Below are positions 36,727 to 46,099 of a DNA stretch of 64,000 nucleotides, piece after piece. The notes below the pieces were generated by a model. That model ran no database searches. It was not told the origin of the DNA and saw nothing but the letters and a program-made list of their open reading frames with translations. Origin of the DNA: Tolypeutes matacus (Eukaryota > Chordata > Mammalia > Cingulata > Chlamyphoridae); assembly GCA_026826555.1 (NCBI GenBank), contig JAKSZT010053769.1:2696505-2760504 (forward strand), written 5' to 3'. Position 1 is the first letter of the stretch; the number at the start of each line of letters is the position of its first letter. A program made the translations under genes and the position numbers.

Positions 36727-37196
36727 TGGGGCAGATGTGGCTCAACTAGTTGGGAATCTGCCTCCATATGGAGGGACCTGGGTTCGATCCCCAGGACCTC
36801 CCAGTAAAATAAAAGCAAAATATAGAAGGTGCATACTATCAGGCCCCGCAAGCGGGTGAGCTCCCAGGCCCCACCAAACCACACAGTAAGATGATGACCT
36901 AACAGGAGAGAGACTCAGGGGAAAGCCAAGATGAGACATGCTAAAAAACCAGGAACTGAGGTGGCACAGGTGGCAGAACACCTCTCTCCTGCATCGGAGG
37001 TTCTCAGGATCAAATCCTGGTGAACACAGGAGGAGAAGGATGAGAGGTGGGGGCAGGAAACAGACTCAGAGAATTGCCCAATGAATAGACACATAAACAG
37101 CAAAAACAGGAGGGACGGGGGGTATAAATGGATAAAAAGTAAATAAATAAATCTTTTTTAAAAATGTACTACAGATCTGATGACAATTCTTAAAAA
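36727..37196 (+). mobile_element. DAS-type dimeric tRNA-derived SINE
   Basis: Two tRNA-like units joined by a linker. Unit 1 has an A box-like segment (from about 36738) and a strong B box GGTTCGATCCC (36781-36791). Unit 2 has a weaker B box (about 37008-37018). It is flanked by a perfect 16-bp target duplication, aaaataaactgaaaaa, at 36711-36726 and 37197-37212, inside the older L1 ORF2. After the taaataaataaa tail and a T6 run there are about 25 more bases before the final A run. This family is known from armadillo and is moved by L1 proteins. Confidence 0.85.
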
Positions 37197-37797
37197 AAAA
37201 TAAACTGAAAAAGCGTAAAAGAATTATGCAATTAGGATTAATGCAGGCATTAATAAATTAGAAGAAGTAAAATAATAGAATCAATAAAATAAATGATTTT
37301 TAAAAAATCAAAAGGCTCCTTGGAAAACATCTGCAGAATAGAGAAATCACTAGTAAATTTAACAATTTAAAATAATAATAACAAATAAGGGAGGAAATAA
37401 AAAGAAATGGCAAAACAAAGGGAACTTAAAACATGCAGAGACAATTTACTAAAACATTATGAAACCAAATTTGAAAATCTAAATGAAATAGATAATTTTC
37501 CAGAAAAATGCAGTTTACTGAAATAGGCTCCAATATAGAAGAACAGTTTAGGCATATTAAATTATATAGCAGAATAGGAGAAAACTGTAAGAGTTCCCTT
37601 GCAGAAAAGCACTCAGCCAGTTTCAGAGGGAAGTTCAACCACAACTTTGAAGAGCAAATAATACAAAAGATGCTTAGATTATACTAAAGCATAGAAAAAT
37701 AAGCAAAATTTAAAAGGAGTGATATCAAATCTGCAGAGACTCTACACATATAAAAAGAAATCCTCAGTCTACTCTGTCATAAATACAGATGCAAAAA

Positions 37798-37820
37798 TCT
37801 TAAATCTTAAATCTTAAATC
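37798..37820 (+). repeat. Short tandem repeat (TCTTAAA)n
   Basis: Three units of a 7-base repeat inside the L1 remnant. Confidence 0.85.
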
Positions 37821-40027
37821 AAATTTTAGCAAACAGTACCTAACAGCTCATTATTCCTGGAATACATAATTTGTTAAATTGATAAAGATTCAAATAAAAA
37901 TATATTATTGGTAAAAGCTAAAATGAAATGGTAGAAAATTCAAAAAAAATATTTACTTTAGAAAAGAGTCAATGTGAGAAATATTGGATGATGTTATTTA
38001 ACGTGAAAATAGAAGCCAAAAGTCGGCATCTTGACTAATGGAAAAACACTTTCCCTTACAGTCAGAAGCACAACAAAGCTGTCAGCATTGTATAACATGA
38101 TATTGGAATTATTAGCCTATGTAATTTTACAAGAATAAACAATTTGAAAAACAATTTGAAAGCAAAAATAATCTCTACGTTTAGGAGATATAATTAAATA
38201 TTTGTGAAATAAAAAAGAATGTATAGAAAAATTCCCACTACAATAAAATAATTTAGGGAATTTAGGATTTAAAATTATTATAGAAAATTACATATAAATA
38301 TATGAAATTAATGGAAAAGCAGACTGCATTTATTATACAGAAAAAATAAAATTCCAAAGCATAATCTTAACAAGAAATATGCAAATCCTATATGAGACAA
38401 AATATAATACATTTTTGAAAGTCATCAAATAGACATAAACAAATGGAAAGACATAGAGTGCTCTTGGAAAGGAAGATTCAGCACAAAGACTTCAGTTCTA
38501 CTTAAATTAAATGATAAATCTAATGTGATGACGATAACAATACTATCCAATTTCCTCCAGGAGTTTCACAAGTTTAATTTAATATTCATTTGGAAGAATA
38601 TCTAGGAAACCCTAAAAGAGAAGAGTAATAAAAGAAACTTTACTCTTTGAGATACTGAAATAGCTTTATAAAGCCTCAAACATAGTGTGGCATTGGCACC
38701 TTGAAGACATACCTATGGAATAAGAGAAAAATCCAGGGAGAAGAAACTCTGTGCATAAGGAAATTAAGTTTTTGAAAAAGGTGACTTCTAAAGTGAGCAG
38801 GAAAAAGAAAGACTTTTTAATAAGAGTTATTATGGCAACCGGATAGACTTAAGGAAAAAAGTAAAATGAGCCCATTCCTCACAGCACATAAGGAAAAATT
38901 CCAAAGGATCTGGATCTAAATGCAAACAATGAACCATTGATATACTAGAAGAAAATGAGTGAATTCCTTTATAATTTGGGAGACTACAAAGGAAGAAAAA
39001 AGCTTTCCTAATTATAGATCCAGAAATGGTATGTGAAAATGATTTTAAAAATTTATTAAATAAAAATTAAAATAATACCATTCACAAAGTAAATGACCAA
39101 GTGACAATTTGACAAAAGTATCACAAAAAATCAGACTAAATGTCAATATCCCATATGCACATAGATGTAAAAAATTCTCAACAAATTACTAGCAAACTGA
39201 AATCAAGAGCTTATAAAAATAAGTATACAATATGATCAGGTAGAATTTATCCCATCAATGCCAGGGTGATTCAACATAAGAAAATCAATCAATAGAATAC
39301 ATTCCATTAATAAAATGAAGGAAAAAAACCCACATGATAATCCATATCAATTAATGCAGAAAAAATCATTTGACAAAGCATGCTTTCGTCATTGCTTTTC
39401 AACATTGTAGTGGAAGTTCTAAGCCAGATCAATTAGGCAAGAAAAAGGAATAAAGGGAATTCAAATTGGAAGGAAAGAAGTAAAATAATTCCTATTCAGA
39501 GATTACAGGATCTTACATATAGAAAATCCTGAAGAATCTACAAGGAAGCTAGAGCTAATAAATGCATTCAACAAGGTGGTGGGGTACAAGATCAAATAAT
39601 TAGTGCAAAACTTAGTGATTATTTGATACATTAACAATGAACAATCTGAAAAAGAAATCAAGAAAACAATTCCATTTACAATAACAACTAAAAAAATAAA
39701 ATATCTAAGGATAAAATGATGTAAAGGATGTGTACATGGAAAACTACAAATCAGTGCCGGAAGAAATTGAAGAAGACCTAAACAAGTGTAGATTCCCCAT
39801 GTTCATGGATTGGAAGACTTTATATCATTAAGTGTCAATACTACCTGACTCAATCTACCAATTCAAAACAATTCCAATCAAAACCCATCAACCTTCTCTG
39901 CAGAAATGGAAATATTAATCATCAAATTCATATGGAAGGACAAGGGACTACAAATAGCCAAAATCATCTTGAAAAAGAAGAACAAAGTTGGAGGAGTTAC
40001 ACGTCCTTATTTGGTTGTATCATTTGT

Positions 40028-40133
40028 TCTGTTTGTTTTTGTTTTTTTCAGGAGTCACCGGAAACCAAACCCAGGACCTCTCATGTGGGAGGCAAGTGCT
40101 CAACCACTTCAGCCACATCTGCTCTCCCAATTG
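40028..40133 (-). mobile_element. DAS monomer SINE, antisense
   Basis: The minus strand reads a tRNA-like head beginning 'gcagatgtggctgaagtggt', with a B box-like 'gggtttggttt', then an A-rich tail (T-rich at 40028-40048 on the plus strand). Its 5' end abuts the dimer at 40134-40507. Confidence 0.75.
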
Positions 40134-40507
40134 CTGTTTTTTGTTGTTTTTTTAAAATTTATTTTATTTATTTATTTCTCCTCACCCCTCATTGTTTGCA
40201 TTTGCTGTGTCTGCTTGTTGTGTGCTGGTCTTCTTTTCAGGAGGCACCAGGAACTGAACCTGGGACCTCTGATGTGGGAGGGAGGTGCCTAATCCCCTGA
40301 GCTACCTCTGCTCCCTGCTTTGTTTATCTCTTATTGTGTTTTCCTCATGTCTTTTGTTGCATCATCTTGTTGCGTCAGCTCACCGCATGTGCCCATCGTG
40401 TCAGCTTGCTGTCTTTCTCGTCTTCTTTAGGAGGCACCGGGCACCAAACCTGGGACCTCCTGTGTAGTAGGCAGGAGCTCAATCACTTGAGCCACAGCTG
40501 CTTCCTC
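40134..40507 (-). mobile_element. DAS dimer SINE, antisense, inserted at the 5' end of a monomer
   Basis: Two tRNA-like units on the minus strand (about 40425-40505 and 40230-40315), each ending in a GGCACC/CCTCC-type segment on the plus strand, with a linker and a taaataaataaa-type tail. cccaattg flanks it on both sides (40126-40133 and 40508-40515), so the dimer went in at the head of the older monomer. Confidence 0.8.
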
Positions 40508-41475
40508 CCCAATTGGTTTTTTATATGGATGGCAAGTCTACTCAATGGGGAAGCAGTAGTCTCTTCCACAAATGGTGCTGGGAAAACTGAATATCCACTA
40601 GCAAAAGAAAGATATAGTTCCATATGGATTATGGACATAAATATAAGAGCTACAGTTATAAAAATCTTAAAAGAAAATGAAGAAATATATTCAGGACCTT
40701 GTATTAAGCAATGAATTCTTAAATATAAACTAAAAGTATAGGCAGTGAATGAAAAATTAGGTAAATTGATCTTTATCAGAATTAAATACTTTGTGTATCA
40801 AAGTACATTATCAAGAGAGAAGAAAGACTACACAAAGAAGAAAGTATTTGGAAACTGTATATCATCTAAGGGTCTAATATCTAGAATATATGAAGAACTC
40901 TTACAACTCAAGTACAAAAATTCAAACAGCCCAATTAAAAAATGGGCCAAGCACTTTAACAGACATTTCTCCAAAGAAAAGATCCAAATGTCCAATAAGC
41001 AAATGGAAATAATTTCAACATCATTAGCCATTAGGTAAATGACAATCAAAACCACAATGAGATACCACCACACACCCAGTATAATTCCTATAATAAAATA
41101 AAGAAAAATAGCAAGAACTGTTGAGGATGCAGAGAAATTTAGAACACTTGTACATTTTTGGTAGGATGTAAAATGGTGCAACTACTGTGGAAATAGTTTG
41201 GTAGTTCTTCAAATAGTTAAACATAAAACTATCGTATGACCCAGCAATCCCATTATTATGTATATACCCAAAAGAATTTAAAACAGAGATTCAAACAGAT
41301 GTTTGTGCATCATTGTTCACAGTAGCATTATTCACCATAGCCATAAACTGGAAGCAACTCAAATGTCCATTAACAGATGAATGGACCAAAAAACATGTGA
41401 TATGTACATATAATGGTATATTATTCGCTGAAAAAGGAATGAAGTTTTGATACATGCTAACACAAGGATAAACCT

Positions 41476-41800
41476 TGAAGACATGATGTTAATAAAATAA
41501 GCCAGGCACAAAAGGACAGATATTGCATGATTCCACTTATATGAAATAACTGGAATATGCATATTCATAAAGACATCAATTAGAATGCAGGCTACCAGGG
41601 ATGGGACAGGGAGGAAGAATGGAAAGTTAATGCTTAGTGGGTCAAGTGTCTATGTTTGGGGTGATGGAAATGTTTCTGTAATGGATGGTGATGATAGCAC
41701 AACATTGTGAATGTGATTAATGCCACTGAATTATATGCTTCCAAGTAGCAGAGATGGAAAATTTATTGTTACATATATACTATCATAATTTTTTGAAAAC
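41476..41800 (+). mobile_element. L1 3' UTR of the copy 2 element
   Basis: Runs directly on from ORF2: 'ggtgatggaaatgtttctgt', 'gatagcacaacattgtgaat', 'gccactgaattatatg', as in the other L1MA/L1MB-like tails here. Confidence 0.75.
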
Positions 41801-41929
41801 AGAGTAATGGGGCAATAACAATTAAATGCAATACATGATCCTCAACTGGATCTGATAATGTAGGAGAAAATGCCCAAATGGGCATTTTTTTAGAAAACTG
41901 AAAAAAATGGAATATAGATTGAGTCTTAA

Positions 41930-42345
41930 TTTTCCTGAGCTGCTATTATATGCCACACAATGAGTGGGCTTAAATATTTGGAATTTATTGGCTCATGGTT
42001 TTGAGAATAGAAGTCCAAAATAAAGGCATGCTTACTCCCAATGTCTGTAACATTTTTGGGGCTGGCTGCCAGTGTTCCTTTGGGTTTTTTGGCTTGTATC
42101 CTTGCCTTGTGTTGCATGGCAATGTCCTCTCCTTTATCTTCCTGGTTCCGTTGACTTCAGGCTTCCGGCTCCTCCCGTGGCTTTCTCTGACTGTATCTGA
42201 ATTACTTCTGCTTAAAAAGGACTCCAGGAATTCAGTTTAATGCCTACTTTCACATGGTTGGGCCACACCTTAACAAAATTACCATCTCCAAAAGTTCTCC
42301 TTACAAAAGGTTCACACCCACAGGACGCAGTATAGTTAACATGTG
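41930..42345 (-). mobile_element. MaLR-like solo LTR, antisense (group B, copy 2)
   Basis: The plus strand reads as the complement of the group B LTR: 'ggaatttattggctcatggt', 'ggggctggctgccagtgttc', 'ggttgggccacaccttaaca', 'ggttcacacccacagga'. It is the mirror image of the copy at 59792-60241. Ends are approximate. Confidence 0.7.
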
Positions 42346-42514
42346 TAAATTGAGGTACATAGTATGATCTACTTTATATTAATTTTAAATTTCTTGAAAT
42401 TAATAACTACTTAATGTGGTTACATAAGGGAATATCCTAATCTTAGGAAATACAAATGAAAGTATCGTGTTAAAGGAGAAATATAGATACAACCTGCTCT
42501 TTATTATTTACAAA

Positions 42515-42592
42515 ATAGAGATAGATGATGGATAGATAGATGATAGATAAATAGATCAACAGATATAGAGCTTAGATTGATAGATATAACAA
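42515..42592 (+). repeat. GATA-rich microsatellite
   Basis: Interrupted GATA/GATG units in the L1M tail. Confidence 0.85.
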
Positions 42593-42767
42593 ATGATATT
42601 GCAAAATATTACAAGGTGATAAATTTGAGTATCCTGATAGAAGGTATATTGCAGTTTTTGTACTACTTTTGCAACTTTCTCTAAGTTTGAAATTATTTCA
42701 AAATAAAATGTTTAAAAATTTAAAATAGTTATGGGGATATTTGAGCATGAAAACAAATAATGACTAC

Positions 42768-42802
42768 AATGGATTGAATGCAGCAAATACATTCAATCCA
42801 TT
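42768..42802. repeat. Perfect hairpin 1 (13-bp stem)
   Basis: Left arm aatggattgaatg (42768-42780), 9-base loop, right arm cattcaatccatt (42790-42802). No mismatch. Confidence 0.9.
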
Positions 42803-42805
42803 AGA

Positions 42806-42838
42806 TTGGAATATCATAATCTTATTATGATATTCCAA
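42806..42838. repeat. Perfect hairpin 2 (15-bp stem)
   Basis: Left arm ttggaatatcataat (42806-42820), 3-base loop, right arm attatgatattccaa (42824-42838). No mismatch. It follows hairpin 1 after three bases. Confidence 0.9.
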
Positions 42839-42944
42839 AAGCAAAATATGCTCATGGATCACCTTTGCTAGGACATGAAATCTGAAATTTAATACATAAT
42901 GAGAAAGAATTGAACATTTATTCTGTCTTTCCTGAACCAACTGG

Positions 42945-43381
42945 CAAAATAGCTAACTAAGTGTCACCTCAGCCAGGTAATTGTGCACAGGTGTTTGGTC
43001 ACACAAGCACTGGGCTAATTGTAATTCAAGGACATTTATGGACTTTAGTCACCAGTGAGTTTACTGCATAGATAGCTGATTACACCTATATCAATCAGGG
43101 AGATTGCCGTCAGCGATGAGTGACGCTTTATCCAATTCGTTGAATGCCTTAAAAGTGGAAGGGATTTCAACATTCATAGAGAATTTCCCAGCTCGTCTTT
43201 GGACAGCCAATGTCATCAAGGACCTTCACTGGACTTTCATCGAAGGCCCTGGTTTGCAGCCTGCCTGCGGAACTCGGACTTGCACATCCCCACGGTCACA
43301 TGAGAGACTCTGATAAAATCTCATATTACTGACAGATCTCTCCTGTTGATTCTGTTTCCCTAGAGAACCCTGACTAATACA
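42945..43381 (+). mobile_element. LTR-like element (group C, copy 1)
   Basis: Ends in 'agagaaccctgactaataca', the typical end of a common mammalian LTR-like repeat. An internal 'aggtgtttggtcacac' segment matches the related copy at 61917-62360. It carries a plus-strand frame (43104-43313, 69 codons) with no known domain. The family name is uncertain (MaLR/ERVL-like). Confidence 0.6.
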
Positions 43382-43394
43382 CCAATTGAAAATT

Positions 43395-44200
43395 GTTCTT
43401 TATATATAATAAACACAGAAAAAATAATATAATTAGAAAATCACCACTTTTCAACTCAAATGAGTTTTTGAATCACTGGGAGATACAATCACTAGGTTGA
43501 ACCTTAACAATGGACAGATAAACCTGAAGTCAATCATGATGTGGTGCTACAGGAAGTATATTGGCACCACCTTGTAAGTATCCTTTTCTTTCCCACCCTC
43601 CAAAATTCAACTTGAAACTTATCAAATCTCTGGATATAATTATAGTTTTCAAGAAAGACTAAGGTTATATGGCAATAAAAGAACAAAATGAACCAAATCC
43701 AAATTCAGGCAAGTCTTCAGAAAAAAAATGAGGGCTAATGCCTTTTTCAACAAATAAATGGCATGATAAAAAAGGGGGCATTGTTACAGATTAAAAGAGA
43801 CTTTATGACATATCAAACAAATAATAGTGCTGAACTTATTTAGATTCTAATTTAAACAATCAACTGCTAAAACACACATACAATTTCTTTATTAAACACT
43901 ATTAAAGAATTATTGTGAATTGTATCATCTGTGATGTCATTGTTATTATCTTTTAAAAGTGTTATTTGTTATAGTTACATATTGGAATATTCATAGGTAA
44001 GCTAATATGATATTTGACATTGGCTTTATAATACTTCATTTTTTAATATACAAAAACACCTTTTATGTATGTGTTTTTGATGGATAATTGTTTTTATGCA
44101 TCATGGCAGTATGGTGATATTTTTCAAAATGGGGTTTATTACAGTAATCTTTCCACTTTTGTGTATATTTGAAAAATGTCTATAAAATTAAGATAGCAAT
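43395..44200 (+). mobile_element. HAL1-like / L1M 3' region
   Basis: Resembles the 3' part of HAL1 ('half-L1', ORF1-only LINE): a 'cctccaaaattcaacttgaa' segment, 'gaacttatttagattctaat' and a worn tail with 'cttttgtgtatatttgaaaa'. No ORF2 is present. Confidence 0.5.
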
Positions 44201-44699
44201 AAATAATATGTCTATATGACTCAATAGCTTTAATGATTGGTGTTTGGTCACATCAGTTTAATATGCAAGTACTCCATTATTCCAACTTATAGGGGAAGAG
44301 GCAAAATGAAATACGGGTGAGGGCAATAACAAAAGAGCATAGTGGTAGACTTATGATGATGGGGGAAAGTGTATCAGTGGCAAAAGGTTTTCTACATTGG
44401 GAACAGACTTAATACAGTAATTCTAAGTTTAGTAGGAAGTTGAATGTATCTGAACAAAAAAATAGGAAGCTCCATAAAAGAAGAAAAACGCAGAAAAGGT
44501 TTGTGTAAAGTTGAGAGTGTCAACATGTAATAATCTGAGTAAATAAACCCAAAGGTGTAAAATAGAGGAAACAAACCAATGGCGCAGAAGGACCAAACGG
44601 GTTTCAAAGAGCCTTCCTATCAGGGTGCTTAAATAAATTCTATATGTAGTTCACTCTACATCAATTGCCATTTAAAAATAAATTTCTTCGTAATTACAC
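44201..44699. other. No recognised feature
   Basis: Anonymous sequence. The minus-strand frame at 44392-44607 has no motif. Confidence 0.5.
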
Positions 44700-44905
44700 A
44701 GTGAGAATAAGATGCAAGAGTAAGTCAGAAGCAGTACAGCGTTTCAAATTTTGGATTCCAGAAATCTAAGCATGAGTCTCTTTTTTTCTGACAGTTTAAT
44801 TCACTTAAGCCTCCCTGGGCATTGGTTTTCTTATCTTCCAAATAAGAGGTTTACATCAGATTATCTCTCAGTTTCCTAGAATCAACATTCTGTAATAAGA
44901 TAACA
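44700..44905 (+). mobile_element. MIR SINE
   Basis: Sense MIR core: 'taattcacttaagcctccct', then 'ggttttcttatcttccaaat'. Confidence 0.6.
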
Positions 44906-45779
44906 CAGAGTGATTCTTTCCTGCCTCTCTAAATTTCCCTGTTCCTTTGCACCATTTCAGGCTAGAGATTTACTTAAGCCAGCCCCGCCCCTCCTCCTTT
45001 ATTTCTAAACATTCTTTCACTCCTCTCACATTCTGGCAGCATGGGTGAGTGCCAGAGGCAGGAGGCTGGGAAGCAATTTATAATCATACATACTGCTGCT
45101 GTCACCTCAGAGAGAGAGACAATTTATAATAAACAATGGACCTCTTAAAATTTATCAAAGCAGTGGTCCTCAGCTCATTGGGTCTGTTCCCCAGAGTCAC
45201 TGATGGTTTTGAGGTCTGACTAACATTTGTATCCTGTGTTGCCTTTTCATAAAGCTCCCTCTCATCCTTTCTCCTGGATTCTGTAAGGGCCACCCTAGGA
45301 AATGCCAGGGCAAATTATTCTAAGAAATAAAAGATGAACTGCAGAAAGGGAGGCTTCAGTTTGGCAACTAAGATAAAAAGCAATGCTTTATGACGGTAGA
45401 TGTTAGGTAGAGAAACAAAAATGTGGAAAGTAGATCAGGCAAATATATTTAGGGAAATAGATAAAATTATTTTTCTTATTTCTTTTAGGCATTATTGGGC
45501 AGGATAGCATAAGTGTGATAGGAAAAGAAACACTGAATTTGATGTTTTAAGACTTACGTGCAAATTGCAAGTCACCATATATTAGATTTCTGACTCTGTG
45601 CTATTAATAATATGTTTAAATATTAGGGGTGTGGGATGTAGAGATGATAAGTTCTCTCATAGTGCCTTAGGTCCGTCTCCATTGGTATCAATTTTGGAAT
45701 TGAGAGATTAATTGAGAAAGAATGGTAAATCAGAGCCAAATTAGCCCACCATTCTTAATCATCCATTCATCTTTTCAAT
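44906..45779. other. No recognised feature
   Basis: Includes a C-rich patch near 44980-45000. No gene or named repeat seen; the minus-strand frame at 45102-45293 is unassigned. Confidence 0.5.
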
Positions 45780-45904
45780 TCATTCATTAATTCCAGTTCT
45801 TTCCGTTGAAACCTACTCTATGCAAGAAGACACGGAGCTAAATGAGATGTATTGGAAGATGTATCAGTTAACCTGGGAGAGAGAGACCATCACTGAACAA
45901 GTTG

Positions 45905-46085
45905 CTGGTGCTAAACATGTATTGTGTCATTTAATCCTCACAGCCATTATGATCTGGAGATTTTATATTTCAATTTTACAAATAAAGAAACTAGGATAAA
46001 GGAGGTTAAATAAAGTATCCTTGAAAATACAATTGCTAAGTAAAAGATCAGGGATTTGAGGCCAGGTTTGCCTATTCTATATACT
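45905..46085 (-). mobile_element. MIR SINE, antisense
   Basis: The plus strand reads 'gtgtcatttaatcctcacag', then 'caattttacaaataaagaaa' and a worn head complement near 'gatcagggatttgaggcc'. A weak antisense L2-like piece (45775-45850) precedes it. Confidence 0.6.
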
Positions 46086-46099
46086 TTTATTAATTTAAT

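Larger units (their letters stand above)
36130..39075 (+). pseudogene. Old L1 ORF2 remnant, copy 1 of a tandem pair
   Basis: 36130-36700 resembles the endonuclease domain. 37215-38550 holds reverse-transcriptase segments, with 'gcaaatttaac'-type and 'gaagttcaaccac'-type L1 blocks. 38560-39070 holds the C-terminal part, with a segment equivalent to the tryptophan-rich 'IWKEYLGNPKR'-like stretch and a 'gtgtggcattggcacc' segment. It is broken by stops throughout and by a DAS SINE at 36727-37196. A second, less worn ORF2 remnant follows directly in the same direction. Confidence 0.65.
39130..41475 (+). pseudogene. L1 ORF2 remnant, copy 2 of the tandem pair
   Basis: Starts in the reverse-transcriptase fingers (a 'NSQQITSKLKS' frame), then the segment before the catalytic site. 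A block upstream of 39385 is deleted ('catttgacaaagcatgcttt' joins to 'tcaacattgtagtggaagtt'). The FADD motif now reads FRDY (39495-39506), so a catalytic aspartate is lost. Then come the thumb region (IPFTITTKKIKYLRIK), FIWKDKGLQIAKIILKKKNK (39930-39990) and GGVTRP. The antisense DAS composite sits here (40028-40515), with about 100 or more bases of L1 missing at the site. The C-terminal region continues (40745-41038), ending near 41475. Confidence 0.75.
41801..42720 (+). mobile_element. Older L1M-type 3' end split by an LTR
   Basis: 41801-41925 ('gatcctcaactggatctgat') and 42346-42720 ('gtggttacataagggaatat', ending 'tgaaattatttcaaaataaa') belong to one L1M-type 3' end. The group B LTR at 41930-42345 separates them. 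A GATA-rich microsatellite lies in the second half. A 10-bp-arm inverted repeat (41867-41888) lies just before the break. Confidence 0.55.

Noticed and set aside
36781..36791. B box suggesting a real tRNA gene
   Set aside because: The head is only tRNA-like: it lacks a complete cloverleaf and is followed by a SINE linker and A-rich tail with a target duplication. The same holds for 48682-48692.
39906..40714. Plus-strand frames of 122-128 codons
   Set aside because: They start in L1 ORF2 and run into antisense DAS units; composite frames with no gene behind them.
40828..41181. 117-codon minus-strand frame
   Set aside because: Antisense of the L1 ORF2 C-terminal region.
41867..41895. Hairpin followed by T run, like a bacterial intrinsic terminator
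   Set aside because: The context is a mammalian L1 tail; such terminators have no meaning here.
42768..42838. MADE1/mariner-type palindromic element
   Set aside because: The arms do not match MADE1 and there are two separate hairpins rather than one 80-bp palindrome; left as unexplained.
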